Shown: positions 1-8,110 of the stretch, piece after piece
Layout of the letters: each line of letters starts with the position of its first letter
Position numbering within the stretch: position 1 is the stretch's first letter
Source of the DNA: Clostridium acetireducens DSM 10703
Lineage (GTDB): Bacteria; Bacillota; Clostridia; Clostridiales; Clostridiaceae
Assembly (NCBI RefSeq): GCF_001758365.1
Contig: NZ_LZFO01000003.1
Span: 47,861-111,860 of the forward strand
Direction: 5' to 3'
DNA length: 64,000 nt
Position numbers and translations under genes: made by a program
Notes under the pieces: model-generated
The model's database searches: none
Told to the model about the DNA's origin: nothing
The model's input: the letters and a program-made list of their open reading frames with translations, nothing else

Positions 1-660
1 AGTTAATGTTCCTTTTGTATGAGGAATAACATTTTGATCCATAAAGATATTGAATCCGAACTTTCTACCTAGAGAAGCTTCTCTCATGGCTGTACCATTA
101 TCTCCTACTTTATCTGCCTCATGGAAGGTAGATAACTGAAGGAATTTATCCTCAGCAGCGGTATCAATTACAAGATTTCTATTTGCAAAAGGTACTTTAT
201 TGTCATTTAATATTTTTCTTGCTCCTGTAATATCGCTTACTGCACTGGGAGTAGTTCCTGCTGTACCATATGCATCTGGAATATCATTATATAATCCTAA
301 TAAGTACAAGTCTATTTTATTTGCAAACCCTTGCATGGCTGGAATCAATAATTGCTCACTAAAATCTCTAATATTCATGGTTAACTGTTCAGATGTTACT
401 TCAAAAGATACATCCAATAATTTATCCAGTACTACTGTATCAGAACCTTCTGTTGCATCCTGAATCTGAATACCTGAGCTTCTATCAAACTCCTGTGCTT
501 CAAATGTTGCTGGTTTTCTGATCGTTACCGTATTCCCCACACCAGCCACAAATTCCTGTGAATAGTCCCTATGTACTAAATTTGCCATTACTGTATTATT
601 TCTTAATTGCATTAAAGCTTCCTTAGCTATAATTGATGGAGTTAAAATTGTATTTCCCAT
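1..660 (-). CDS. Phage major capsid protein, P22 coat-like (partial, C-terminus beyond left edge)
   Basis: The reading frame runs from ATG at 660 to the left edge without a stop, so about 220 N-terminal residues are visible. They begin MGNTILTPSIIAKEALMQLR and continue through a region on placing the coat and on integrity (VTIRKPATFEAQEF), which I recognise as the P22 coat (gene 5)-like major capsid family of Firmicutes phages. These proteins have an HK97-type fold and build the icosahedral shell. Position supports the call: it follows a DUF4355 scaffold gene in the usual head order portal, minor head, scaffold, capsid. The start is preceded by a purine-rich AAAGGATATGG site. The remaining C-terminus and tail genes must lie outside the window. 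Confidence 0.85.
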   Translation of the reverse strand, partial: MGNTILTPSIIAKEALMQLRNNTVMANLVHRDYSQEFVAGVGNTVTIRKPATFEAQEFDRSSGIQIQDATEGSDTVVLDKLLDVSFEVTSEQLTMNIRDFSEQLLIPAMQGFANKIDLYLLGLYNDIPDAYGTAGTTPSAVSDITGARKILNDNKVPFANRNLVIDTAAEDKFLQLSTFHEADKVGDNGTAMREASLGRKFGFNIFMDQNVIPHTKGTLT

Positions 661-686
661 AATAAATCACCATATCCTTTCTAATT

Positions 687-1271
687 TTATTTATTTCTCG
701 CTTTGATATAATCTTCCATTGATAAACTATCTAAGTCACTTTGCTTGTTGTCTGAATCTTTTGGTGGAACGTATCCTTCTCCTTTTAATCTCTGCTCCAC
801 CATTTTCTGTACAGATAGATTAAAAGTATCTTCTAATGCTTTGAGATTTAGTGCAGTTTTTTCTTCATCTGCACCAATAAAAAAATCTACCAATTCAATC
901 GGTAGACCCTTCTCTGTAGCTGTTTTTATTGCCTTATTGGTTAATGACTCTCGAAGTTTTTCCTGCTTCATCTTCTCAATTTCACTTCTTAACTTTTCCA
1001 CCTCAAGCTCTTTCTCATCCTTTTCAGGAAATCTCTTTTTGATCTCGTCTGAAATCAGACTCTCAAGATTATTGGTTTTCCATGTCTCTAATCCTTTGGA
1101 TAAATGCTTATCCTTAATAGAGTCCAGCCAACTTTTCGCTTCTTGATTTACATCTAAGAATTCCTGCACCCTTGCAACAGTTAATGGATTTGTCTCCTGC
1201 AAATATGCAATGACTTCTTCTTTCTTACCTTCCTCACTTTGTAAAAACTGTTTAACTTCTTCAAATGTCAT
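687..1271 (-). CDS. Phage scaffolding protein (DUF4355-like)
   Basis: This 194-aa protein is highly charged and largely helical. A long heptad-like segment near residues 85-110 (ELEVEKLRSEIEKMKQEK) predicts a coiled coil, and an acidic/Gln-rich tail follows. Length, composition and a position directly before the major capsid gene match DUF4355 scaffold proteins, which template procapsid assembly and then leave the particle. The ATG at 1271 has an AAGGAGGAT ribosome site. An intrinsic terminator lies about 65 bases upstream, so read-through or a separate promoter must feed this gene. The family call rests on recognition, not alignment. Confidence 0.75.
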   Translation of the reverse strand: MTFEEVKQFLQSEEGKKEEVIAYLQETNPLTVARVQEFLDVNQEAKSWLDSIKDKHLSKGLETWKTNNLESLISDEIKKRFPEKDEKELEVEKLRSEIEKMKQEKLRESLTNKAIKTATEKGLPIELVDFFIGADEEKTALNLKALEDTFNLSVQKMVEQRLKGEGYVPPKDSDNKQSDLDSLSMEDYIKARNK

Positions 1272-1337
1272 AGTATAAAATCCTCCTTATTATTTGCCCT
1301 CCCAACTCTATGAACTAGGAACGCATAGTTTTTGGTA

Positions 1338-1363
1338 TAAAAAAAGAGCCTCTATAAAGGCTC
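1338..1363 (-). terminator. Intrinsic terminator after the 110-aa head-region gene
   Basis: On the minus strand GAGCCT-TTATAG-AGGCTC is followed by a run of seven T. It sits just past the stop at 1382 and separates the portal/minor-head block from scaffold and capsid, so it could lower or tune head-gene expression. Confidence 0.8.
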
Positions 1364-1381
1364 AATATCTACTAATAATTT

Positions 1382-1714
1382 TTACTCATAATACTTTACT
1401 ATTCTATCCAAATAACCTCTTAATTCTTGTGCTGACATATCATTAATCTTAATATGTTCTCTAGCACTTTTTATGTACTTATATCCTGCTGGAGAATCTT
1501 TTTTAAATTTGAATTCTTCTAAATACCCAACATAAATATAGCCTCTTACTCCCCCATTCATTAAGGGACTTACATTTGTTGCTACGTTTTGCTTACCTGT
1601 ATGGCTTTTTTTATATTGAAAAGAATACTCCGTCCTTTTTCCATCTTCCAACATATGAGGCATTAGTTCATATTCTTTAAATATTTTATCAACCTGTTCA
1701 AATGTTAAAGACAT
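1382..1714 (-). CDS. Hypothetical phage protein, 110 aa
   Basis: I do not recognise this protein. It is soluble, begins MSLTFEQVDKIFKEYELM and ends with a basic/tyrosine-rich helix. I chose the ATG at 1714 because AGAGGGG lies six bases upstream. The frame is open further upstream to 1867, but that would overlap the preceding minor-head gene and has no ribosome site. It lies between the minor head gene and the scaffold and is followed by a terminator, so it probably belongs to the head operon. Small proteins here are often head-completion or moron genes, but nothing in the sequence decides. Confidence 0.6.
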   Translation of the reverse strand: MSLTFEQVDKIFKEYELMPHMLEDGKRTEYSFQYKKSHTGKQNVATNVSPLMNGGVRGYIYVGYLEEFKFKKDSPAGYKYIKSAREHIKINDMSAQELRGYLDRIVKYYE

Positions 1715-1781
1715 AGGCATCCCCTCTCTCGAAATCTTATTCACACTCATAATTATATCACTAAATCTTATTTTGTTAACA

Positions 1782-2546
1782 CTAAATTGGAACCCAGCAA
1801 CATTGACAAAATACATGAGCAGGGATTTCAGGTTTATTGGGGTCATCAACTGTAAAAATGCTTCCATCCATCATTTCACAATACGGACAGGTATTTCCAC
1901 ACAGAGCAGACACCCACATAACTTTATTCACATTAGTAGAAGCAATAAATACCTTCGTCTGTACCTCATCAAATACTCTTGTCTGCTCTGTCATAAGTAA
2001 ACGGTAAGTTTCATAATTAGTCTGCTTAAATATTTCTTGAATATTATGTGATAATTCTTCTAAAGTCACATTATTTATCAACCCTTTATCCAATTCAACA
2101 TATAATCGATTTGCTAGTTTTCTTTTGTTGTCGGTGATTCTATTATCAAATATATCTCCCTTGTACTGCTTAAAAATAATCTCATCAAGAAGAACTGAAG
2201 TAATTGTAATATTTTTGATATCCCCAAATAAATCAGTATGCATTTGATAGCTTTTGGTAATAACATCTTCTAAAATATGTTTACTGATATTAATATCTGC
2301 TTGTGATAATTCTTTTGTATATTTAATAATCATGTTTTCCAATTTTTTTAAGATTTCTACTCTTTGATAACGGTTAACATTAAATTTTCCTTCCAGTGAA
2401 TACTTATCAAACAGTTCCATTATCAGTAACAACAACATTCCTAAGACTTTTTTGTGTTCATTATAGATTCCTTCTACTTCTTGTTCCACCTTTTCTATGG
2501 CTTTCTTTTTTATTTCTAATATTTTTTCTTTGTGATCCTGAATCAC
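1782..2546 (-). CDS. Phage minor head protein (Mu gpF / SPP1 gp7-like)
   Basis: The protein has 254 aa. The N-terminal two thirds is helical. The C-terminus carries the metal-binding motif of the Mu F family: WVSALCGNTCPYCEMMDG, then an acidic stretch, then PAHVFCQCCW, which matches the usual pattern of a Cys/Asp pair, DG and a His/Cys-rich end. Family members bind the portal or procapsid and help head morphogenesis and DNA entry. The start overlaps the end of the portal gene by four bases, which suggests translational coupling. The cysteines look intact. Confidence 0.75.
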   Translation of the reverse strand: MIQDHKEKILEIKKKAIEKVEQEVEGIYNEHKKVLGMLLLLIMELFDKYSLEGKFNVNRYQRVEILKKLENMIIKYTKELSQADINISKHILEDVITKSYQMHTDLFGDIKNITITSVLLDEIIFKQYKGDIFDNRITDNKRKLANRLYVELDKGLINNVTLEELSHNIQEIFKQTNYETYRLLMTEQTRVFDEVQTKVFIASTNVNKVMWVSALCGNTCPYCEMMDGSIFTVDDPNKPEIPAHVFCQCCWVPI

Positions 2547-3826
2547 TCATCATCACCTCCCCAGTTTTTAAAATCAATTTTATCTACCTCTGCTTTAAAT
2601 TTCTGCACTTCAATCTTTGGATTTTCTACAAAAGGTAGCAATGTCAGCAATGTTTCCTGTGAACAAACATTTTGCAACTTTACAATAACATCAGCAAGCC
2701 CTACAAGATCTGTAGGCAAGTTACGAGTAAACTTAATGGCAACATCCCTATAATCAAAAACCTTCCCTTCTTTTTTCTTAATATAAATAAATAGATTTTT
2801 AAGTCTTTCTTTAATAACCTTCTCCATAAAAGCTTGTCGTATTGCCACTCTATTCTCTAAGTTCAATAGTTTATTCCTTAATGCCAGCGATGAAGTGTTA
2901 CTTGCCCAATTTTCATTGAAATTTACTTCATCCATCATGTCGTAGATTTTACGTTCAATATTATCTAATTCATTCTTAACAAAAGAATCATTAATATCCT
3001 TAGTGAGCCACTTCACCACTCCCCCCTTTGGAACTTGGATAATTCCCATAGACTTCATTTTTAACAAGTCCTCTTCTTCAATTTTGGCATTTTCAATTAT
3101 AAGATAAGCATTCCTATGATCTGCAATCTCATTGACTAAATCTGAATTCAAAACATTATAAGCATCAAATAGGCTGATTACATCTTGAAAGCCACTTCGT
3201 CTTTCACTATTGGCAGGACAAATAATTATTGGAACACGATTGAAAATATGATTATGCTTTCCTATATATTTCAGATCCATATTTCCTTTTTGATCAGAAT
3301 CTATTGTATAATGTAGGATTTCCGAATCGGTATAAACATCTAAATAGCTGGTGTCATCAAATCTCTTTCTAAATCTATGAAGCCCCAGTAATACATTCCT
3401 TTCAGTAGTACCATCTTCCAATACATATGCTTCCAATGGTGTTAAAATGGATGCACAAAATTCTCCTTCAGAATTAATATAGTTTAATTCATAGCTCTCT
3501 CCATAAATCTCACTCGTCTTTCGAAGGTTAATATTATGCTCTTTATCCCAGTGATTTAGATTCCTATCAATACAATCAATGATTTCTGTATTATCTGTTT
3601 TAGGCACAAAATTAACAGGCTTACCTAATAGATAGCCTGTTTCATTATCAACAAATTTGCGTGGAAAATTAAAAATGAGTTTTTGATTACTCCTGCTGTC
3701 CTGCATAGCATAGTTATTCAAAATGCTGTGATTCCCTTCATAATATTCCTTATACATCTTTTTATCAGCAGAGTTTTTCTCCAACTCATTTAGACATTCC
3801 ATTATTAAGTTTTCAGTAATCTCCAA
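2543..3826 (-). CDS. Phage portal protein (SPP1 gp6 / DUF-type)
   Basis: This is about 427 aa, with the look of the SPP1 Gp6-type portal: an N-terminal YYEGNHSIL segment, IFNFPRKFVDNETGYLLGKP near the start, and acidic helices toward the C-terminus. Portals form the dodecameric vertex through which terminase pumps DNA. I prefer the TTG at 3826, which has AAGGAG eight bases upstream, over the ATG at 3865, which has no ribosome site and overlaps terminase by 23 bases. The gene sits between large terminase and minor head protein, the standard order. Confidence 0.82.
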   Translation of the reverse strand: MEITENLIMECLNELEKNSADKKMYKEYYEGNHSILNNYAMQDSRSNQKLIFNFPRKFVDNETGYLLGKPVNFVPKTDNTEIIDCIDRNLNHWDKEHNINLRKTSEIYGESYELNYINSEGEFCASILTPLEAYVLEDGTTERNVLLGLHRFRKRFDDTSYLDVYTDSEILHYTIDSDQKGNMDLKYIGKHNHIFNRVPIIICPANSERRSGFQDVISLFDAYNVLNSDLVNEIADHRNAYLIIENAKIEEEDLLKMKSMGIIQVPKGGVVKWLTKDINDSFVKNELDNIERKIYDMMDEVNFNENWASNTSSLALRNKLLNLENRVAIRQAFMEKVIKERLKNLFIYIKKKEGKVFDYRDVAIKFTRNLPTDLVGLADVIVKLQNVCSQETLLTLLPFVENPKIEVQKFKAEVDKIDFKNWGGDDE

Positions 3827-3842
3827 AATACCATCTCCTTTC

Positions 3843-5444
3843 TTAAAACAATAAACTTCTATCATAAAACTTTATTTTCTGCACCCCTTGTATCAATTGC
3901 ACTGCTCCATATAAAGAATCAGGAGCATCATCATGCTTAGCTCCTTTGTTATAATCTTTCACCTGATTATTGTAGGATATATTTGCAGAATTAAACAGTA
4001 TATACCCTTTCTTGATATCAGGCTCTAAAGTGATAATTCTCTCATGTTTCTGACCTTTTGCCACTACTTCTTCAACTGGAACATAAATCTTATTCTTCCA
4101 TAACTCTTCTTCAAACTTTTGTTTCATGTAACTCTGTGCCTGTGTGCCCTCAAATCCTATTTTTTCTACAGGATATAACTGCAGTTTCTCAATGGCTATT
4201 TGAAATAAATCATCGGGTAAAAGCTTATAAATGCTACCATCTACTACATACATTTGATTGGTTTTAGTATGCTTTCCCAACACTGTTATTGCTGAATAGT
4301 CATTTCTTTTCCCAGCTTTAATTGCAGGATCTATATACATTACAAGTTCCATCTCTTCATACTCAGGAAGCTTATCCCAATGTGATATACTTTGGAAAAT
4401 ATAATCATCACTGCTCCTAGGATCATTCTGCATTTCTTTATAAAAGCTTTTATCCCCCATCGCTTGCTTCTTGCACATAAGATAATAGTAGTCTAGGTAC
4501 TCTGACCATAAAATTTCTGTACCCTCCAACATTTCTTCTTCATGGTCATAAAAAAAGGACTTGGCAGTTTCAATTCTATCCAAGTCCTGAAGGTTATTAT
4601 ATTTTGTTTCCCACTGGCTCCAGAGATCATCTCGCTCAGACCAACTAATAATTGCAGATTTCTTTATACTTCGCACTCCTGGAATTTTTCCTTTTAATAA
4701 ATCTGCCATCAAATCCTCTTCATGAAGTACCGTTCCTACAACTAATATATTCGTATCTCTTGTACCAATAGGGATTACTACATCGGTAAAGGTATTTTTC
4801 ACCTGCTCTCTTTTGGATTCTGATTTTGCTGTATCATCTTTGAGAAGATCATCCAGCAACACAAGTTGTGGTCGGTGCTGCTTAAAGTGGATACCCCTCA
4901 AAGACCCATCAATCCCACGTATCATAATACAAGCGTCCAATCCCACTCTTCCTCTAATCCAAATCTCATTATTGTTCCATCGATTCCCTTTGAAAATTCC
5001 AAAATCCTCTATCAATAATTGATTGTTCTCCAATTCATCCTTTATCATATCTAGGAATGGAAGTGCAATCTGCTCGGTAGCTGATATTATTAATGTGAAT
5101 TGTGATTTATTATATAGAGTTGAATAGAGGGGAAATAAAAAAGAGTTAATTGTACTTTTCCCATGTTCCCTCGGGAGTCCAAAAGCTTCAATCAACCCAT
5201 TATTGTCCAGCATATATTTTAATTCTTCAAATAGCTCCTTATGAAACTGCCCAAACTTCCTGTCAAAGTATTTCGGGAAGTAACACAGAGCAAAAAATTC
5301 TATATCCATCTCGCCAAGTAACCTTCGAAGTTCTGAAAATGAAAACTCCCCGACAAGTTCTTCTATCTTGTTCGGGGAGAAGTATTTATTCATATATTCT
5401 TTTAGTAATAGGTTCTGACGATGATGGTCTTGTTGTATTTCCAT
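3843..5444 (-). CDS. Terminase large subunit
   Basis: The 533-aa packaging motor has an N-terminal ATPase and a C-terminal nuclease. The Walker A-like motif is PREHGKST at about residues 91-98. Walker B is LVLLDD ending at 198-199. The RNase H-like nuclease opens with MYIDPAIKAGKRNDYSA, followed by KIGFEGTQAQ and a final acidic AKHDDAPDS segment. It cleaves concatemeric DNA and translocates it through the portal. The ATG at 5444 has AGAGGTG upstream; a GTG one codon earlier is also possible. A strong promoter and a structured leader lie upstream. Its small subunit is not adjacent: a recombinase and a MazF-like gene lie between. Confidence 0.9.
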   Translation of the reverse strand: MEIQQDHHRQNLLLKEYMNKYFSPNKIEELVGEFSFSELRRLLGEMDIEFFALCYFPKYFDRKFGQFHKELFEELKYMLDNNGLIEAFGLPREHGKSTINSFLFPLYSTLYNKSQFTLIISATEQIALPFLDMIKDELENNQLLIEDFGIFKGNRWNNNEIWIRGRVGLDACIMIRGIDGSLRGIHFKQHRPQLVLLDDLLKDDTAKSESKREQVKNTFTDVVIPIGTRDTNILVVGTVLHEEDLMADLLKGKIPGVRSIKKSAIISWSERDDLWSQWETKYNNLQDLDRIETAKSFFYDHEEEMLEGTEILWSEYLDYYYLMCKKQAMGDKSFYKEMQNDPRSSDDYIFQSISHWDKLPEYEEMELVMYIDPAIKAGKRNDYSAITVLGKHTKTNQMYVVDGSIYKLLPDDLFQIAIEKLQLYPVEKIGFEGTQAQSYMKQKFEEELWKNKIYVPVEEVVAKGQKHERIITLEPDIKKGYILFNSANISYNNQVKDYNKGAKHDDAPDSLYGAVQLIQGVQKIKFYDRSLLF

Positions 5445-5474
5445 CACATCACCTCTTTAGATTAAAATATAACA

Positions 5475-5570
5475 GGCAACCAACATGGTCGCCTTTATTT
5501 GAAAAATTAACATCGAAGCCTCATGCTTCAATTTATTTGTAATGAAAGCGAGGGATAAACACTATCCCTC
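5475..5570 (-). promoter_or_regulatory. Structured 5' leader of the terminase mRNA (three stem-loops)
   Basis: Between the predicted start of transcription (near 5618) and the terminase ATG (5444) are three hairpins: 5475-5493 (7-bp stem with one G-T wobble on the transcript strand), 5515-5529 (GAAGC/GCTTC) and 5550-5570 (GAGGGATA/TATCCCTC). Spacing is regular, about 20-40 bases. I infer a regulatory leader or small RNA; no known riboswitch class is recognised. Confidence 0.5.
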
Positions 5571-5576
5571 TTTTTT
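5550..5576 (+). terminator. Plus-strand intrinsic terminator without a plus-strand gene
   Basis: GAGGGATA-AACAC-TATCCCTC is followed by TTTTTT on the plus strand, a good terminator form. All surrounding genes are on the minus strand, so it would stop transcripts antisense to the terminase gene. The same hairpin is the third stem of the terminase leader. Confidence 0.55.
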
Positions 5577-5589
5577 GAAATTAATTAGT

Positions 5590-5610
5590 GTTTACTCATC
5601 ATGAGTAAAC
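5590..5610. promoter_or_regulatory. Operator-like perfect palindrome
   Basis: GTTTACTCAT-C-ATGAGTAAAC is a perfect inverted repeat with 10-bp arms and a single central base. It lies just downstream of a predicted minus-strand promoter (-10 at 5625-5630), where a bound dimeric repressor would block the terminase operon. The cognate regulator is not identified. Confidence 0.55.
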
Positions 5611-5624
5611 TTATTTGTATATTT

Positions 5625-5654
5625 ATTATAACACATAAGCATTTAGATATTCAA
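5625..5654 (-). promoter_or_regulatory. Predicted promoter of the terminase/head operon
   Basis: On the minus strand TTGAAT (5649-5654) and TATAAT (5625-5630) are separated by 18 bases, close to the sigma-A consensus. It starts just past the stop of the MazF-like gene and points to the large terminase. The palindrome at 5590-5610 follows at once. Confidence 0.65.
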
Positions 5655-5662
5655 GGAATAAT

Positions 5663-6301
5663 TTATAGTTTTTCTAAATCTAAATCATATTTCTTTAAAA
5701 TAGCTTTTATTTCTTCAGAACCATCATTTTTAACAACCTCTTTTAAAGAATTTTTCAATTTATAATTATCATCAATAATTTTTTTAATAAATTTTTTATC
5801 TTTAGAAACCTTCTCTCGTAAGTCTTTTAACTCTCTAAACAATCCTAATGATGTTAATATTTTTTCATTCATTTCATTAATCTCATTACTTAATTCTGTA
5901 ATACAGCCTCCGTTAAGTCTTGCTTTACTAACTGTTACAATATTAGCCAGCAAAATATATCCTGATAATTTTTTTTGAGTCCCATCCTCTATATCAGTAT
6001 ATGTATAAGAACCTGTAATTGGAACGGAAACTTTCTCTTCACCCTGTTCATTTGTGATTGGTGCAACAATAGTATTGGGAGAAAATTTATTTCCTGTATT
6101 ATTCTGTATTATTACACAAGGTCTATTCTTTGTTTCTTCACTTCCAATTCCTACACCTAAATCACAATAATATACTTGTCCTCTTTTGACAGTTCTTATA
6201 TTTTTATTTTTAGAATTATTTGCTTTCCAATCATAAAAAAGAACTTGCTTAAACCACTGTAAATATACTTGAGTTTTTGATAAGTCTATATTAATTGCCA
6301 T
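5663..6301 (-). CDS. Solitary MazF/PemK-like protein with a long C-terminal helix
   Basis: Residues ~36-145 match the MazF/PemK fold: VKRGQVYYCDLGVGIGSEE, NRPCVIIQNNTGNKFSPNTI, VAPIT and a final LANIVTVSKARL strand. MazF proteins are sequence-specific endoribonucleases. This one has 212 aa, about twice the usual size, with ~35 extra N-terminal residues and a charged, coiled-coil-like tail from about residue 140. No ribbon-helix-helix antitoxin lies next to it, unlike the chromosomal pair at 59.7-60.3 kb. It may be a phage RNase, a toxin controlled otherwise, or a binding protein. The ATG at 6301 has GAGGGGGG upstream. Confidence 0.75.
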   Translation of the reverse strand: MAINIDLSKTQVYLQWFKQVLFYDWKANNSKNKNIRTVKRGQVYYCDLGVGIGSEETKNRPCVIIQNNTGNKFSPNTIVAPITNEQGEEKVSVPITGSYTYTDIEDGTQKKLSGYILLANIVTVSKARLNGGCITELSNEINEMNEKILTSLGLFRELKDLREKVSKDKKFIKKIIDDNYKLKNSLKEVVKNDGSEEIKAILKKYDLDLEKL

Positions 6302-6451
6302 CTAATCCCCCCTCTATCTATATAATATAAGGTAGATTATAACATTTTTAATTATTTTTTTCTACAAAAAATGTCAAAAAAAATTTCACACCTTTTACTG
6401 TAAGGGCATTTTTGGTAAATAGAAGCACCCCTCCCTTTGGAGAAGTGCATT

Positions 6452-6477
6452 AAAAAAGAGTGGCTATCTTACCACTC
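6452..6477 (-). terminator. Intrinsic terminator of the recombinase gene
   Basis: The minus strand reads GAGTGG-TAAGATAG-CCACTC then six T. The recombinase stop codon lies at the top of the left arm. A weaker hairpin (GCAC...GTGC) follows at 6424-6448. Confidence 0.75.
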
Positions 6478-7317
6478 CAGTGCATCCAAAGCTTCAACCT
6501 TATCCTGTTCAGTTGTGACTGTATAAAGATTTGTAGTCATGATATTATCATGTCCCAATATTTGCTGAATCGTTGTGATTGCAGTTCCCTCTTTGACTAA
6601 CTTATATCCAAGGGTATGTCTTAATCGATGGGGAGTTACTTCTACATCTACCCGTTTCCCATACTTCTCTAGTATTAAGTTAATTGCATTCCTTTTTAAA
6701 GCTCCACGCTGTCCTATTAATAGGAAGTCACTTTCATCTACTGATCTTACTGCAAGATAATCCTTAATTGCTTTTCTTACATCCTTATTTAAAGGAATGC
6801 TTCTATTTACATTTCCTTTTCCAATCACCTTTAATAAACCTTTGCGTTCAGATATTTCAATATCTCTTAGTCTAATATTGCATAATTCACTCACCCGAAG
6901 TCCTGTTCCAAGCAGTATTTCAATAATACATATATGCATTTTATTCCTGTTTCGGTGAATCTCGGCTCGAAGTCTCCTTAACTCCTTTTCTTCTAAACCT
7001 TTATATTGTCGAGTATCCCGATTCTTTACTGCTTTTATATTCACTTCTGTAAGAATAGTACCACTTTCATAGAGCCATTTGCAAAAAGCATTTATACTTG
7101 CAATTTTTCTGTTGGCAGTAACCACAGATTCATTGATATTAAGCAGATGCTTCTTATATTCAATTGCATCCAGTTCGATCAGCCTATCAACTCCACAGTC
7201 AGTTCTATTTTTATACCATCCAATAAAAGCTTTACTGTCCCTAATATAGCAAGCAATTGTATTCTTGCTACGTTCTTGGCTTCTCAAATATACTTCAAAA
7301 CCGCTTAAATCAAGCAT
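6469..7317 (-). CDS. Tyrosine recombinase (XerC/D-like, phage integrase family)
   Basis: The 282-aa protein has a SAM-like core-binding N-terminal domain and a C-terminal catalytic domain. Catalytic residues are all visible: R141 (GTGLRVSEL), a Lys in VIGKGN near 165-168, H230-x-x-R233 (PHRLRHT), H256 (LGHDN) and nucleophile Y265 (NLYT). It should cut and join DNA at short paired sites. It lies between the two terminase genes, about 20 kb from the element's right end, so it may not be the element's main integrase; dimer resolution or a packaging-linked role is possible. A hairpin just upstream holds its ribosome-binding site in the loop. Confidence 0.88.
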   Translation of the reverse strand: MLDLSGFEVYLRSQERSKNTIACYIRDSKAFIGWYKNRTDCGVDRLIELDAIEYKKHLLNINESVVTANRKIASINAFCKWLYESGTILTEVNIKAVKNRDTRQYKGLEEKELRRLRAEIHRNRNKMHICIIEILLGTGLRVSELCNIRLRDIEISERKGLLKVIGKGNVNRSIPLNKDVRKAIKDYLAVRSVDESDFLLIGQRGALKRNAINLILEKYGKRVDVEVTPHRLRHTLGYKLVKEGTAITTIQQILGHDNIMTTNLYTVTTEQDKVEALDALEW

Positions 7318-7320
7318 ATA

Positions 7321-7348
7321 GACACACCCTTCCTTTATTTGGTGTGTC
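7321..7348 (-). promoter_or_regulatory. Hairpin enclosing the recombinase ribosome-binding site
   Basis: A perfect 8-bp inverted repeat, GACACACC/GGTGTGTC, flanks a 12-base loop that contains AAAGGAAG, the likely Shine-Dalgarno of the gene starting at 7317. It could limit recombinase translation or serve as a protein-binding operator. Confidence 0.5.
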
Positions 7349-7488
7349 CATGTTACCTCTGTACTGCCCCTAAGTCAACTGAATACATAACACTAATTAT
7401 GAATTGTAATCAGCTTGATTTGGGGTAGTTTTACCCCTCAAAAAGGGCATTTATCTAGGTAAAAACTCAAGACATAAGATTATTAGCT

Positions 7489-8034
7489 TTATTCCTCTTC
7501 ATCAACTCTTACGGATTCATCATCATTGCCAGTATTTTCATCTTCGGCATCTAATTCACCATTTACCATCTTCAAGAATAACTCTTTCCTTGCAGCTTCA
7601 TTTTGACTGGTATCCAATATAAGTTCCTTCTTATCAGACCATTCCTCTGGCATACGATTTCTAAGGAAAAATGAAATGGCTTGAGCAGACGGTGGTTGAT
7701 GACGTTTTGTCTTCTCAATCTTAGTTCTCTTTTTTCCATTCTTATCCTCTTCAACAATGGTCTTGAGTTCTTCATAATCATATCCAGTGCAAATCTTCAA
7801 TAATGATTTTTCTACATCATTACATAACACGCTCCTGCCCATAGTTACAAGTTCAGAAAGTGTTTCATGCTCTTTACAATAACGATACCAAGTATCAGGT
7901 GATATAGCAAGTTTCTTACAAATCTCTCTAACTGTATCTCCCTGCATTATCCACTCCTGTATGTCAGATAATCTAGGTAATATGTCCGACTCATATCTGG
8001 TTGTTTTATTTGGAATTCCTTTTCTGCTACCCAT
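7489..8034 (-). CDS. Terminase small subunit / phage HTH protein
   Basis: The 181-aa protein begins MGSRKGIPNKTTRYE and has an N-terminal homeodomain-like HTH (DTVREICKKLAISPDTWYRYCKEH), the form used by many small terminases for pac/cos recognition. The middle region (QPPSAQAISFFLRNRMPEEWSDK) is typical of phage small terminases, and the C-terminus is very acidic. It has a strong AAGGAGGTG ribosome site. It should act with the large terminase at 3843-5444, although a recombinase and a MazF-like gene separate them. A terminator immediately upstream makes it the first gene of its block. Confidence 0.7.
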   Translation of the reverse strand: MGSRKGIPNKTTRYESDILPRLSDIQEWIMQGDTVREICKKLAISPDTWYRYCKEHETLSELVTMGRSVLCNDVEKSLLKICTGYDYEELKTIVEEDKNGKKRTKIEKTKRHQPPSAQAISFFLRNRMPEEWSDKKELILDTSQNEAARKELFLKMVNGELDAEDENTGNDDESVRVDEEE

Positions 8035-8078
8035 GGTTTCACCTCCTTCAAATTCCTTATTCTTTTATTTTCTCATAT

Positions 8079-8104
8079 TAAAAAAGAGCCATTTGTCGTG
8101 GCTC
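8079..8104 (-). terminator. Intrinsic terminator after the DUF3892 gene
   Basis: The minus strand reads GAGCCA-CGACAAA-TGGCTC then six T, directly after the stop at 8111. Confidence 0.8.
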
Positions 8105-8110
8105 TCATTT

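Noticed and set aside
745..1146. Open frame on the plus strand opposite the scaffold gene
   Set aside because: It is a shadow of the real minus-strand gene, with no ribosome site and hydrophobic/Ser-rich nonsense composition.
5150..5542. 130-aa plus-strand frame opposite the terminase start
   Set aside because: It overlaps a well-supported gene and the hairpin leader and has no family resemblance or ribosome site.
5663..6301. Classic toxin-antitoxin pair for the phage MazF-like gene
   Set aside because: No small DNA-binding antitoxin gene is present on either side; the neighbours are recombinase and terminase.
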